Positions 33,104-42,103 of a DNA stretch of 64,000 bases are shown piece after piece; position 1 is the first letter of the stretch, and every line of letters begins with the position of its first letter. Location of the stretch: the NCBI GenBank assembly GCA_021817145.1, contig JAKAVV010000005.1, positions 1-64,000 of the forward strand, given 5' to 3'. The stretch is from a bacterium (lineage in GTDB: Bacteria; Vulcanimicrobiota; JABDET01). A model generated the notes under the pieces. The model had not been told where the DNA came from. It was given only the letters and a program-made list of their open reading frames with translations, and did not search any database. A program made the position numbers and the translations under genes.

Positions 33104-33445
33104 TTAATTTAGAAAATCTTTTAGAACCACAGCATTATTATGTTCTTCATCTTTTGCTCCATACAGAAGAGTTACGATTTTCTGCTTTTGAAGCGCTTCT
33201 TTCACTGTTTCAATCTCTTTTTTCCTGTCTGTCAGCTCTTCAAGATACTTTTTCCTGAACTCGATCCATTTTTTGGGATCATGAGAAAACCATTTTCGAA
33301 GCCTGTCACTGGGAGCTATCTCTTTCAGCCAGAGATCAAAATGAGCGTTTTCTTTCTTGAGCCCTCTTGGCCATAATCTATCAATGAAGATTCTATATCC
33401 ATCTGATGGAGATTTTGCTTCATATATTCGTTTGATTTTAATCAT
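33104..33445 (-). CDS. DUF488 (YeaO-like) protein
   Basis: A 113-residue protein with the DUF488 hallmark YRIFIDRLWPRGLKKE (about 17-32) and FSHDPKKW. Some relatives occur with nitrosative stress and denitrification genes. The activity is not known. It is the first gene of a pair with the flavin reductase. No ribosome site is seen. Confidence 0.85.
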   Translation of the reverse strand: MIKIKRIYEAKSPSDGYRIFIDRLWPRGLKKENAHFDLWLKEIAPSDRLRKWFSHDPKKWIEFRKKYLEELTDRKKEIETVKEALQKQKIVTLLYGAKDEEHNNAVVLKDFLN

Positions 33446-33529
33446 GGTGGCTGCGCTTTTGTTTGTTCCTTCAAGAAAAGATTGTGTTTCCCCTTCAACC
33501 TCTGCATTGGGGTTTTTATGGTGAATATC

Positions 33530-34180
33530 CTATTTACAGCCTAAAAGAAGGGCTTCAGGTTTTTCGATGAGGATTCGTCCTCTTTTAGATGAGACCAATC
33601 CGCTTTCCTGCCATCTGCTCAACGTTCGGCTGACAGTATGAAGGGTTGTGCCTGTTAATTCAGCCAGATCCTGGCGGGATAACAGAAGTTCTCTGCTTCT
33701 CATTTTTTGAGATAATCTCAGCAAAGCGCGAGCCAGCCTTTTTTCAACTCTTTCTGTAGCCAGTTCTAAATATCTTTGTCTGAGCTCAGATAGCTCTTCT
33801 CCAAGAAGCTTTAATGCATTAAGGGTTATTTTTGGAGAAAATTCCATCAATTTCCAGATTATTTCTCTGCCCCAAGTGATAACCTTACAGGGAGATGCAG
33901 TAACCCCTGTCGCAGGATAATCTACTCCGCCGAAAAGAGGAACACACCCGAAAAGTTCTCCAGCGCCAGCATAGCGAACAACGATTTGGCTCCCTTCAGG
34001 AGTAAGCTGAGTGACTTTTACCCTTCCTTCTACTAGGAGGAACAGTCGTTCTGCTTTTTCTCCCTGGCGGAAAAAGACCTCTCCTTTCTCTTTCCGCGCT
34101 GTCCTGGCTTCTCCAATAATTCGGGTCAGGGCAAAAGAGTCGAGATTGTAAAAAAGCTTGCAACTTTTTAAAAGGGAAAT
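33530..34180 (-). CDS. Crp/Fnr-family transcription regulator; start codon unresolved
   Basis: The frame runs without stops from the TGA at 34250-34252 to the stop at 33530. Residues match Crp/Fnr: KLFYNLDSF, a cyclic-nucleotide-binding fold (FFRQGEKAERLFLLVEGRVKV, GELFGC) and a winged helix (SRQDLAELTGTTLHTVSRTL). But no ATG, GTG or TTG occurs in frame between 34249 and 33851; the first is TTG 33850, which would drop the sensor domain. ATT 34180 or CTG 34129 could be rare starts, or there is a base error; an out-of-frame ATG is at 34185. I use 34180. It follows minE and may control the FNR-box operon. Confidence 0.7.
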   Translation of the reverse strand: MSLLKSCKLFYNLDSFALTRIIGEARTARKEKGEVFFRQGEKAERLFLLVEGRVKVTQLTPEGSQIVVRYAGAGELFGCVPLFGGVDYPATGVTASPCKVITWGREIIWKLMEFSPKITLNALKLLGEELSELRQRYLELATERVEKRLARALLRLSQKMRSRELLLSRQDLAELTGTTLHTVSRTLSRWQESGLVSSKRGRILIEKPEALLLGCK

Positions 34181-34226
34181 CTCATTCCCGTTATCCTGCT
34201 GTTCGACTTTTCTGCGCTTTGTATTT

Positions 34227-34616
34227 TTAACTGCCGTATTTTTTTCGCCTCACCCTGTGGAACTTTCGAGGAGTTAGTTGGGATTGAGAAGGGGAGTGAG
34301 TCTGTTCTGGGACTGTATCTGCAGAAACCTCAGGGACAAACTTCCCTTCTGGTTTGATCCTGAGAATGGGGATGCTGGCTGCAAGGGCAACTGTGCCATC
34401 CTGCCTCTCCAGACCAAATTCCAGTCTTGTAGAATCAATTTCGAGATAATGGCTTATCACTCCGATCATTTCTCTGCGGAGGGTTCCTAAAAGCCCTTCT
34501 GAAATACTGGATTGATCCTGGATCAAAACTAAACGGAGTCGATCTTTCGCTTTTTTTGCTGAATCATCAGAAGAAAAAGGGTTCCAGAAATTTATTCTTT
34601 TCAAAATTTCGAGCAT
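34227..34616 (-). CDS. minE: Cell division topological factor MinE
   Basis: A 129-residue MinE from ATG 34616 (MLEILKRINFWNPFS), 10 bases after GGAGG. The N-terminal helix that binds MinD (about 10-45) is followed by the topological domain (YLEIDSTRLEFGLERQDGTVALAASIPI). The C-terminal about 40 residues are Pro/Ser-rich and basic, beyond the usual 85-90. It starts just after the minD stop. Confidence 0.9.
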   Translation of the reverse strand: MLEILKRINFWNPFSSDDSAKKAKDRLRLVLIQDQSSISEGLLGTLRREMIGVISHYLEIDSTRLEFGLERQDGTVALAASIPILRIKPEGKFVPEVSADTVPEQTHSPSQSQLTPRKFHRVRRKKYGS

Positions 34617-34620
34617 GGTC

Positions 34621-35427
34621 TTATGCCTCCACTTTCGCAAAAAACTTCCATAATCTTCCAAATAGATTCTCGCTGTTATCAGAACTCACGGTATAGACGA
34701 GATCTGGATCTTTCATTCTTTCCACAATCTGACGATACGCTTCTCCCGCTTTTGATGAGGAGTTTAAAACAGCAGGTTCCCCTTTATTGGAAGAAACGAC
34801 AATGGCTTCATCTTCTGGAACCATTCCCAGAAGCTTAATGTTCAAGATTTCCTGGACATCTTCCATGCTCATCATCTGTCCTTTTTTCATCATGTCTTTT
34901 CTTACTCGATTTAAAATCAAGCGGGGGCTGTACTTTTCTTCGGATTCCAGAAGCCCTATAATTCGATCTGCATCCCGAACAGCGGAAACTTCAGGAGTTG
35001 TTACAATGACTGCTTCATCAGCCCCTGCAATCGCATTTTTGAATCCATGTTCAATTCCTGCGGGGCAGTCAATTAAGATATAATCAAATTCTTGTTTTAA
35101 GTTTTCACAGAGATCTTTCATTTGTTGTGGAGTCACATCTTCTTTATCTTTGCTTTGGGAAGCAGGAATCAAATAAAGATTTTCAAATCTTTTGTCTTTG
35201 ATCATTGCCTGGCGAGGAGATCGACATTTTCCATGAACCACATCCACTAAATCAAACACAATTCGATTCTCAAGCCCTAACACCAGATCCAAATTTCTGA
35301 GTCCGATGTCAGTGTCAATAAGAACCACTCTTTCGCCTGATGCTGCAAGTCCTGCTCCTAAATTTGCGGTTGCTGTTGTTTTCCCAACACCGCCTTTCCC
35401 TGATGTGATGACAAAAACTTTCCCCAT
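34621..35427 (-). CDS. minD: Septum site-determining ATPase MinD
   Basis: A 268-residue ATPase, full length. The deviant Walker A is GKGGVGKTT (about 10-18). The last residues (LWKFFAKVEA) form the amphipathic membrane-binding helix. It oscillates with MinC and MinE to place the division septum. minE overlaps the ribosome-site region at its end. Confidence 0.97.
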   Translation of the reverse strand: MGKVFVITSGKGGVGKTTATANLGAGLAASGERVVLIDTDIGLRNLDLVLGLENRIVFDLVDVVHGKCRSPRQAMIKDKRFENLYLIPASQSKDKEDVTPQQMKDLCENLKQEFDYILIDCPAGIEHGFKNAIAGADEAVIVTTPEVSAVRDADRIIGLLESEEKYSPRLILNRVRKDMMKKGQMMSMEDVQEILNIKLLGMVPEDEAIVVSSNKGEPAVLNSSSKAGEAYRQIVERMKDPDLVYTVSSDNSENLFGRLWKFFAKVEA

Positions 35428-35445
35428 GTTTTTCTCCTCCCTTTG

Positions 35446-36201
35446 TTAAATTTTGTTCTCCCTTAAATTAAATTTTGCCAGATAAGGTTCTATCACAATA
35501 GAATCGTTTTCAATTCTTGCCACTTCAGGAATTTGTTCCCCATTCCAAGCTCCAGAAGAACGCGCCATGCAGCCCGCAATTCGAAGTTGGGTTGGTTTAA
35601 GTTCTAATGCTGTTACAACAGCGCTTTGATTTCCATTAGTTCCCGCATGGGCAATTCCTCTTAAAGCTCCAAAAACAGCAATATTCCCCGCTGCTGCAAC
35701 TTCTGCTCCTGGATTTACATCCCCTAAAATCGTCAGGTCTCCGTTAAAATTTATCTGCTGACCCGATCTCAGTGTTTTGCGGAGAAATAAAGCAGGAGAA
35801 TGAATCTCTTCAGGTTTTTGCCGCGCGAATTTCCCCCCGTTTTTTACAGGATGGTCAATTCTGGCGCGGCTGCTCATAATGGAGCCATTCCCAACAAGGT
35901 CAATTCCCGATTCTTGAGCCATCAGCTTTGTAATCGGGTTGTCGCTTAAAATCCCTTTTATTCGAATTCCTGCAGAATGAAGAATATCTAGAAGTGTGTT
36001 AAATTCTTTTTCTTGAAAAGGACGTGAGCCAAAATCTAAAACAAGTTCTGCATTTTGGAAAAAACTGGATTCTTTTGAAAATTTTTCTTGGAGGGAAGAG
36101 AAAAGATGGTCAAGTGGAATTTGTGGAGGAAATACAAGAATTAAACCTTCTTTTCCACCTTTGACAATAACCCCATCATCCATAACACGATTTTCTATCA
36201 A
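35446..36201 (-). CDS. minC: Septum formation inhibitor MinC
   Basis: A 251-residue FtsZ inhibitor. The N-terminal domain (about 1-100) is weakly conserved, and the C-terminal beta-helix (FNGDLTILGDVNPGAEVAAAGNI, about 150-230) is clear. The start is TTG; an ATG at 36183 has no ribosome site. It heads the minCDE transcript. Confidence 0.9.
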   Translation of the reverse strand: MIENRVMDDGVIVKGGKEGLILVFPPQIPLDHLFSSLQEKFSKESSFFQNAELVLDFGSRPFQEKEFNTLLDILHSAGIRIKGILSDNPITKLMAQESGIDLVGNGSIMSSRARIDHPVKNGGKFARQKPEEIHSPALFLRKTLRSGQQINFNGDLTILGDVNPGAEVAAAGNIAVFGALRGIAHAGTNGNQSAVVTALELKPTQLRIAGCMARSSGAWNGEQIPEVARIENDSIVIEPYLAKFNLRENKI

Positions 36202-36217
36202 ATCCCCAATCTCCCTT

Positions 36218-36268
36218 GTGAATAAGATGTGGAAATCCCCTTTCCAGACCTTATGAAAATTTATTCAC
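36218..36268 (-). promoter_or_regulatory. Inverted repeat upstream of minC
   Basis: GTGAATAA (36218-36225) and TTATTCAC (36261-36268) are perfect 8-bp arms 35 bases apart in the min leader. They could be an operator or a stem. I see no clear promoter hexamers. Confidence 0.3.
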
Positions 36269-36296
36269 GACAAAAAGAGAAAATCCTCCCTCTTAA

Positions 36297-37475
36297 TCAA
36301 AGTTTTTTTAGTTTTTCACCAGCTTCTTTCAGAAGTTCCATTTTTCTTCCGAAAGAAAATCTAATTTGAGTTTTCCCCTGTTCAGGAAGATGATAAAAAC
36401 TGCTCCCTGGTACAGCTGCCACTCCAATTTCTTTCACCAGCCAGAATGCGAATTCAGAATCGTTTTGAATAGATACGGCTCTTTTAACATTAGAAAAATC
36501 GGTAATGATGTAATAAGCGCCCAAAGGTTTCCAGCAGTTAAACCCAGATTGTGTTAAGATTTGAAAAAGAAAATCCCGACGTTTTAAATAATCCAGAGTC
36601 ATGTTTTTATAATACGAATCAGGGAGATCTAGAGCCACTGCTGCTGCTTCCTGAAAAGGATGAGGAGCTCCAACAGTTAGAAAGTCATGCACTTTTCGAA
36701 TCGCTTTTGTGATTTCAGGAGGGGCAGCTGCCCAACCTACTCTCCACCCTGTTGCCGAGTAGGTTTTACTGATCGCTGAAATCGTAATGGTTCGGTCTTT
36801 CATCCCAGGAAGAGAAGCCATGCAAATATGTTTGATTCCATCATAAGTTATATGTTCATAAATTTCATCTGTGATGGCGATAACATCCCATTTTTGACAG
36901 AGAGCAGAGATAAACAGCATCTCTTCTTTTGTAAAAACTTTCCCTGTCGGGTTATTGGGGGTATTGATAATAATCGCTTTTGTTTTCGAATTGAAGGCTT
37001 GTTCTAATTTGCTGAAATCAAACCTCCAGAATTCATCGGGACTTTTTGGAGGGATCAAACTCACATAATGGGGAATCGCATTCGATAAAATGGCATCCGG
37101 TCCATAATTTTCGTAAAAGGGTTCGAAAACAATCACTTCATCCCCTGGATTCACGATCGCAAGAAGAGAGGAGATCATTGCCTCTGTGGAGCCGCAGGTA
37201 ACCGTTATTTCAGTTTCTTGATCCAGAGTTATTCCATAAAATTTCTTGAATTTTCGAACAAGCGCTTCTCTCAAGTTTTTCGTTCCCCAGGTGATCGCAT
37301 ATTGATTTTTCCCTTCCCTAATGAACTGAATCGCCGCCTGAATCATAGCTTCAGGTGGGTCATAATCAGGAAATCCTTGCGACAAATTAACGGCTTGATA
37401 GGTATTTGCCAATCGAGTCATTTCTCGAATAACAGATTCGGTAAACCGGTGAGTTCTCAGCGAAGTTTGCTTCAA
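36297..37475 (-). CDS. PLP-dependent class I aminotransferase
   Basis: An aspartate/kynurenine-aminotransferase-like enzyme. NLSQGFPDYDPPEAM is the N-terminal motif, IINTPNNPTGKVF and DEIYEH are conserved cofactor contacts, and SAISKTYSATGWRVGW carries the PLP lysine. The substrate is uncertain (methionine- or kynurenine-type are both possible). I prefer TTG 37475, 10 bases after GGAGG, over TTG 37511. It lies next to the amidohydrolase upstream. Confidence 0.9.
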   Translation of the reverse strand: MKQTSLRTHRFTESVIREMTRLANTYQAVNLSQGFPDYDPPEAMIQAAIQFIREGKNQYAITWGTKNLREALVRKFKKFYGITLDQETEITVTCGSTEAMISSLLAIVNPGDEVIVFEPFYENYGPDAILSNAIPHYVSLIPPKSPDEFWRFDFSKLEQAFNSKTKAIIINTPNNPTGKVFTKEEMLFISALCQKWDVIAITDEIYEHITYDGIKHICMASLPGMKDRTITISAISKTYSATGWRVGWAAAPPEITKAIRKVHDFLTVGAPHPFQEAAAVALDLPDSYYKNMTLDYLKRRDFLFQILTQSGFNCWKPLGAYYIITDFSNVKRAVSIQNDSEFAFWLVKEIGVAAVPGSSFYHLPEQGKTQIRFSFGRKMELLKEAGEKLKKL

Positions 37476-37542
37476 GACAAGCTGTTCCTCCAGCGGTTTT
37501 CGAATGGACAACAGCTTTTGGGGAATTTTTTAAAGAAATTTC

Positions 37543-38907
37543 TCATGACACGCGTTTTTGCAAAGATTCCACAATCCGACTCGCTTCTCCCATAATTTTG
37601 CTCTCTGATGCTCGAGTCAGTTTCCCGTTTTGAACCACAATTTCTCCATTTACAATGCTAGTATCCACAATAAAACTGTCTCCACATAAAACAAGGGCTG
37701 CAACAGGATCATAAGAAGCCCCTGCATAAGCTATTTTCCGAATATCAATAAGAATCAGATCCGCTGCTTTTCCTGGAACAAGAGAACCTATTTCTGGCCA
37801 TCGCAGCAGTTCTGATCCGTTTCGAGTCGCGCATTTTAAAGCTTCATAAGGAGTGATAATCTCAGACCCCCATGCTGCTCGATGAACCAGCAAAAATTGC
37901 CTCACCTCCCCCCACATATTGGAACTGTCATTGCTGGCGCTCCCATCCACACCTAAACCAAAGATCACTTTTTTCTCTTTCCATTTCGGATAAGGGGCAG
38001 TCCCTGATCCTAATCTGCAGTTGCTGGACGGACAGTGAGCAATCTTTGTTTTTGTTCGAGCAAGTTTCTCTAATTCTTCATCATTAAAATGAATCCCATG
38101 CGCAAACCAGATATCTTCCCCAATCCACTCCAGATCTTCCAGATACCGCAGAGGTCTGCGATTAAATTTCAGCAGGCAGTATTCTTCCTCATCTTTTGTT
38201 TCAGCTAAATGAGTATGACACATCACTTTTGTCTCTCGAGCCAATTTAACCGTACTTCTCATGAGATCTGCTGTTGCTGAAAACGGGGCATTCGGAGAAA
38301 GCCCGATTCTGCATAGAGAAAATGGAGATGGATCATGATAGGTTTCAATAATTCTCCTGGAATCTTTTAAAATCTCTTCTTCTGTTTGAGTTAATTCATC
38401 AGGAGGAAGCCCTCCTTGAGATTGTCCCAGGGAAATGCTTCCCCTGGTAGGATAAAATCGGATTCCCAGATCACGAGCCGCTTGAATGGTTTCATCCAAG
38501 AGATCCCCGCGGACTCCTTTGGGATAAACATAAAAATGATCCGTTGTTGTGGTGCAGCCAGTCAGTAAAAGTTCTCCAATACCGACTAAAGCCCCAACCC
38601 GCACTGCTTCAGGGGTTAGATGCCTCCACCAATGATACAAATGGGTCAGCCAGGGGAATAAGGGCTTGTTCTGAATTGCGGGGAGACAGCGAAAAAGGGT
38701 TTGAAAAAGATGATGGTGGGTATTGATGAAACCTGGAAGAACGATCTTCCCTGCTGCATCCAGAACCTGATCCGCTCGCTCTCCAAGATTAAATCCTGTT
38801 TTAGAAATTTTATTCTCTTCGATCAATAAATCCGCATTTTCCAGGATCAAATCCTGATCATTCATGGTTGCAATTCGATCCGCGTTTTTAATTAAAATGC
38901 TTTTCAT
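37543..38907 (-). CDS. Amidohydrolase, 8-oxoguanine/guanine deaminase-like (TrzA/AtzB type)
   Basis: A 454-residue metal-dependent deaminase. Metal ligands are the His of NTHHHLFQ (about 63), CHTHLAET (about 225), HGIHF (about 260) and the Asp of GLGVDGSASND. The TTTTDHFYVYP region resembles 8-oxoguanine deaminase and hydroxyatrazine hydrolase. It could be a nucleobase deaminase; the substrate is not settled. Gene order with the aminotransferase suggests one transcript. Confidence 0.88.
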   Translation of the reverse strand: MKSILIKNADRIATMNDQDLILENADLLIEENKISKTGFNLGERADQVLDAAGKIVLPGFINTHHHLFQTLFRCLPAIQNKPLFPWLTHLYHWWRHLTPEAVRVGALVGIGELLLTGCTTTTDHFYVYPKGVRGDLLDETIQAARDLGIRFYPTRGSISLGQSQGGLPPDELTQTEEEILKDSRRIIETYHDPSPFSLCRIGLSPNAPFSATADLMRSTVKLARETKVMCHTHLAETKDEEEYCLLKFNRRPLRYLEDLEWIGEDIWFAHGIHFNDEELEKLARTKTKIAHCPSSNCRLGSGTAPYPKWKEKKVIFGLGVDGSASNDSSNMWGEVRQFLLVHRAAWGSEIITPYEALKCATRNGSELLRWPEIGSLVPGKAADLILIDIRKIAYAGASYDPVAALVLCGDSFIVDTSIVNGEIVVQNGKLTRASESKIMGEASRIVESLQKRVS

Positions 38908-38983
38908 GCTAAAAGAGTTTTTATGCGCAAAATTCTAAACGATTCGAAAACTGTGTATTCGATTTCTGATAAAATTTATCCTG

Positions 38984-39376
38984 TCAGAGAATGTCCGCTG
39001 TTATTTGAGGAATCTTGCCATAATGCATATCAGAGGTTAAAACCCGCAGTCCATACTGCATGGCGCTTGCCGCAATCCAGATGTCATTCGTGGGAACAGG
39101 GGTTCCAGCTTTCCAGAGCGCATTCAGAATAACGGCATATTTTTCTCCAGTTTCTTCGTTTATTTCAAGAATCTTTACTCGTGGAGAAGAAAGGAAAACA
39201 TCAAGCTCTTTTTTGTTTTCTTCTCTACGCTTCCCTTTCAAAAAGCCCGTCAGGAGTTCACCAATGACGATGGGATTAAAATAAATCGCATCTATTTTTT
39301 GAACGGCCTGTTTAAAAGTCGGATTTCCTCTCATGAAACTCGAATAAGCTGAGGTATCAATCAATGTTCGAATCAT
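38984..39376 (-). CDS. vapC: VapC toxin, PIN-domain ribonuclease
   Basis: A 130-residue PIN protein. Acidic residues of the active site are Asp7 (LIDTSAY), Glu in GELLTGF (about 40) and Asp in TNDIWIAASA and TSDMHYG. VapC cleaves RNA and is blocked by VapB. It overlaps vapB by 4 bp. Confidence 0.9.
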   Translation of the reverse strand: MIRTLIDTSAYSSFMRGNPTFKQAVQKIDAIYFNPIVIGELLTGFLKGKRREENKKELDVFLSSPRVKILEINEETGEKYAVILNALWKAGTPVPTNDIWIAASAMQYGLRVLTSDMHYGKIPQITADIL

Positions 39377-39630
39377 TTCCAGAGTTCTGACTCAATAACG
39401 CGCTGACGTTTTAAAACCTTTGTGAAGGCTTCAAATTCATGCCTGTCCCAGGAGCCGGAAAGGCTGTCTAAATCGTGGTAAAGTTTCCCCCCCCTTTTTT
39501 CGCCATATCCAATGCACTTTTTAAGTAGGTGAATAACTGTTTTGTTCAAGCTGAGGCCTTTTTCAGCGGCTTCAGTCTCGATAAAATCAGCCAGATCGTC
39601 TGGAATGCCTCGAAGTGTTATGAGCTTCAC
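39373..39630 (-). CDS. vapB: VapB-like ribbon-helix-helix antitoxin
   Basis: About 85 residues with an N-terminal ribbon-helix-helix (ITLRGIPDDLADFIETEA, LSLNKTVIHLLKKCI) and a C-terminal tail that would hold VapC. GTG 39630 is the most likely start, because the earlier TTG 39651 overlaps the -10 box. The transcript is then nearly leaderless. The palindrome over the promoter suggests self-repression. Confidence 0.8.
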   Translation of the reverse strand: MKLITLRGIPDDLADFIETEAAEKGLSLNKTVIHLLKKCIGYGEKRGGKLYHDLDSLSGSWDRHEFEAFTKVLKRQRVIESELWK

Positions 39631-39632
39631 TA

Positions 39633-39679
39633 TTGCATCACTCTGATGCAATTATAGCATCATTTCTTTTTTCTGTCAA
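39633..39679 (-). promoter_or_regulatory. Consensus promoter and 19-bp operator of vapBC
   Basis: TTGACA (complement of 39674-39679), a 17-bp spacer and TATAAT (complement of 39651-39656): perfect sigma70 consensus. TTGCATCACTCTGATGCAA (39633-39651) is a perfect 8-3-8 palindrome starting at the last base of the -10. Binding there by VapB or VapBC would block transcription. Confidence 0.8.
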
Positions 39680-39715
39680 CAGGAGATCCTGGGTCAAACG
39701 AGAACCCAAAAATTT

Positions 39716-40501
39716 ATGAGCATTAAATTCAGCCGCAAAATCTTTTCTTTATTTAGCTGCATCCTCTTTGGATTCATGGCGGGGTGTGGAGTCAAAAAGG
39801 CTCTAAACTTCTCGGGGAAGCTCGAAACAGTTTCGCGTTCCGTAAAAAACTTCCATGCTGTTTCTTTTGGCGGAATTGGAAATCTTAAGCTGATCCAGGG
39901 AGATAAAGAAGGTCTTGTCATAGTGGCGGACAGCGCTGTTCTCCCTTTAATTAAAACTGACGTGCAGAACGGTGTTCTTCAAATAAGTTTTAAACATAAA
40001 ATGAGCATGATGTTGAATGGCAGTCAAAAAATTCATTTTCATTTAAATTTTAAAAATTTGAGTAAACTGACAATTTCAGGAGCTGCTAGAGTAGCAGCCG
40101 CATCTCTAACAGCCAAAAATTTTGATATCAATTCATCAGGGGCAAGTGTAATTACAATTGGAAATCTTTCATGCGATCATCTAAAGGTAGCCCTGCCGGG
40201 GGCAGGGACTGTTGATCTTTCAGGCAAATCTAATCAGGCAAATTTTAACCTGTCAGGACTGGGAACCATCCATGCAGGACAATTGAAAACACTTGCCGCA
40301 AATATTGAAATTGCAGGAGCTGGAAAAGCCACTGTATGGGCAGTGCATTCATTGAATGCGCAAGTCCTGGGGGCAGGATCTGTGGATTATTATGGTGATC
40401 CCAAAATAAGGAAAACGATTTTAGGAGTCGGACTTGTCAAGCGGCTTGGTCCATCTCCTCCAAGCATTTCTGACGGTTTTACGAAACATCAGAAGCATTG
40501 A
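39716..40501 (+). CDS. DUF2807-type lipoprotein
   Basis: A 261-residue lipoprotein: signal peptide with a lipobox FMAGC (Cys at about 24) and a repetitive beta-rich DUF2807 body (ISGAARVAAAS, LPGAGTVDLSGKS, LSGLGTIHAG). Such domains form a right-handed beta-helix-like fold at the cell surface. It overlaps the next gene region, so the two may act together. Function unknown. Confidence 0.85.
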   Translation: MSIKFSRKIFSLFSCILFGFMAGCGVKKALNFSGKLETVSRSVKNFHAVSFGGIGNLKLIQGDKEGLVIVADSAVLPLIKTDVQNGVLQISFKHKMSMMLNGSQKIHFHLNFKNLSKLTISGAARVAAASLTAKNFDINSSGASVITIGNLSCDHLKVALPGAGTVDLSGKSNQANFNLSGLGTIHAGQLKTLAANIEIAGAGKATVWAVHSLNAQVLGAGSVDYYGDPKIRKTILGVGLVKRLGPSPPSISDGFTKHQKH

Positions 40502-40518
40502 TAAAGGAGAGTGAAACC

Positions 40519-42030
40519 ATGCGGCTTTCAAGAAAAAACAAACTCGTTATTTCATCGCTGTTTTCTTTTTTTATTTTTTTTCCAGCCCTATGTTTTGCCA
40601 ATGCGATTCAAATTCCAAAAGACTGGGTGATAAAAAATTATGCCCCCCAACAGGAATACATCTTTAAAAATCCTAAGCTTCCCGAGTCGATTATCTTAAA
40701 GAAAATGTACGGATTTCACCACTCGGCATTAGCCGTTCTTCGTGGAACAACCAGTCAGCTCGCAAGAATCTATCCTGATTTTCGATACCTTGCCATTTAT
40801 GCCAACCCATCTCATACACTGGCAGAGTGCGAAATGATGTGGTATGATCCAAAATTCAAATATCAAGAACACGAAACCTGGTTTGTGGAGTTGAATCATG
40901 GGAAAGGCTTTTTGCTCACTCTTGATGTAAAAAATGCGCTTTTCCCTTATGTAGAAGGATGGTATAATGAAATTGCCGATAATCTTTTCCATGCTAGAAT
41001 TCCTCAGGCTCAAGTTCCTCGCCCTGAAGCAGCTTCTCTTTATTTAAACAAACAAACCTGGGAACAGCCGATTGATTTGAGCAGAGTTAAATTGACAACC
41101 GTCAATGCTGGAGAATTTTGGATGCAGATTCCAGCCTTCTGGAGGGTTGTGTCAGCCTCGCCCCGCAGTTTTCACCTTGAAGTCCAGGGGAATGCAGGGG
41201 AGAGTTTTACAGTCAATTCTTTTTCTGTTGCTGCGAATGAGCAAACTCTGCAGAACGAGCTGACTGGATTAAGAGCCATGGGAGCGCCCCCACAGGTTCT
41301 GGAATTGAGATCTCGATTGTTAGCTCCTTATTTGTCGCCTGTTCAAGTGGTTCAGTATCTTTTTCCAAAAGTCGCTTCAGGATTGGCGCAAAACTTGAAG
41401 GTTTTAGGGAGTTCGAATGCGCGCGAATTTCAGCAAGATGGGGATCTTATTGAATCATCTGTGGTGACGTATGAATATCAAAAGATCATGGGAGGTAAAG
41501 CTGTCCCTGAAGAAGGAGCAGCCGAAATTATTACTGTTCGCCTTCCTTTTATCACCGCTCTGGATTATACCTGGAAACTGATTTATATTGGCGCAGAAGC
41601 TCCTCCATGGGTTTTTCAGAAAGAGATCCCTCTTTTTATGGCTATGGCTCATTCGATAAGGATAAATAATCAAGCGATTCTGCAAAATTCACAAAATAAT
41701 CGAGCTCTTGGGAATGAGATTGCCAATTTTGGAGAACAGAGTATTCAAGGGTTTCAAAATTCGGAGAATTTGATTGCCAGCACAGGACAAAGAGTGATGT
41801 CAATGCAGTATAATTCTTGGGAAAATGGGTACAGCGGCATGATGCACAATACTTATGGATGGATGGAAGCTTATACAGGAGAACAGCCTTATGTTGACAC
41901 AAACACAGGGCAAAAAGTGATGCTTCAAGGATATGGGCTGCCAGGTGAAAAGGTAAGGGCTTATGAAAATACCCCTTATGGAATCGGACAAGGGGATGTT
42001 CTGCGCCCTGTTCCATTGGGCACATTTTAA
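40519..42030 (+). CDS. Exported protein of unknown function
   Basis: A 503-residue protein from ATG 40519, 9 bases after GGAG; an upstream start at 40498 would overlap the lipoprotein gene. A signal peptide (about 8-25, ends CFANA) is clear. No known domain is recognised. The C-terminal third is Gln/Asn/Tyr-rich. It probably acts in the envelope with the lipoprotein before it. Confidence 0.75.
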   Translation: MRLSRKNKLVISSLFSFFIFFPALCFANAIQIPKDWVIKNYAPQQEYIFKNPKLPESIILKKMYGFHHSALAVLRGTTSQLARIYPDFRYLAIYANPSHTLAECEMMWYDPKFKYQEHETWFVELNHGKGFLLTLDVKNALFPYVEGWYNEIADNLFHARIPQAQVPRPEAASLYLNKQTWEQPIDLSRVKLTTVNAGEFWMQIPAFWRVVSASPRSFHLEVQGNAGESFTVNSFSVAANEQTLQNELTGLRAMGAPPQVLELRSRLLAPYLSPVQVVQYLFPKVASGLAQNLKVLGSSNAREFQQDGDLIESSVVTYEYQKIMGGKAVPEEGAAEIITVRLPFITALDYTWKLIYIGAEAPPWVFQKEIPLFMAMAHSIRINNQAILQNSQNNRALGNEIANFGEQSIQGFQNSENLIASTGQRVMSMQYNSWENGYSGMMHNTYGWMEAYTGEQPYVDTNTGQKVMLQGYGLPGEKVRAYENTPYGIGQGDVLRPVPLGTF

Positions 42031-42103
42031 TGTTCGATGGGCAGCGCTTTTTATAGATGAGAGCAAACAATTTTTAATGAGCAGTTTTTATTGTGGCTAA
42101 ATT

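Noticed and set aside
34227-34260. minE-crp fusion by -1 slippage at the A-run near 34241
   Set aside because: The -1 frame meets a stop (TAA) after CCCTTT before reaching the regulator; only a different shift would work, so it is unlikely.
42031-42103. Recurring TTTTTATAGA in gaps near 6.9, 42.0 and 53.0 kb
   Set aside because: Short AT-rich string; could be a -10-like box, but no matching -35 is shared, so it is not reported as a promoter.
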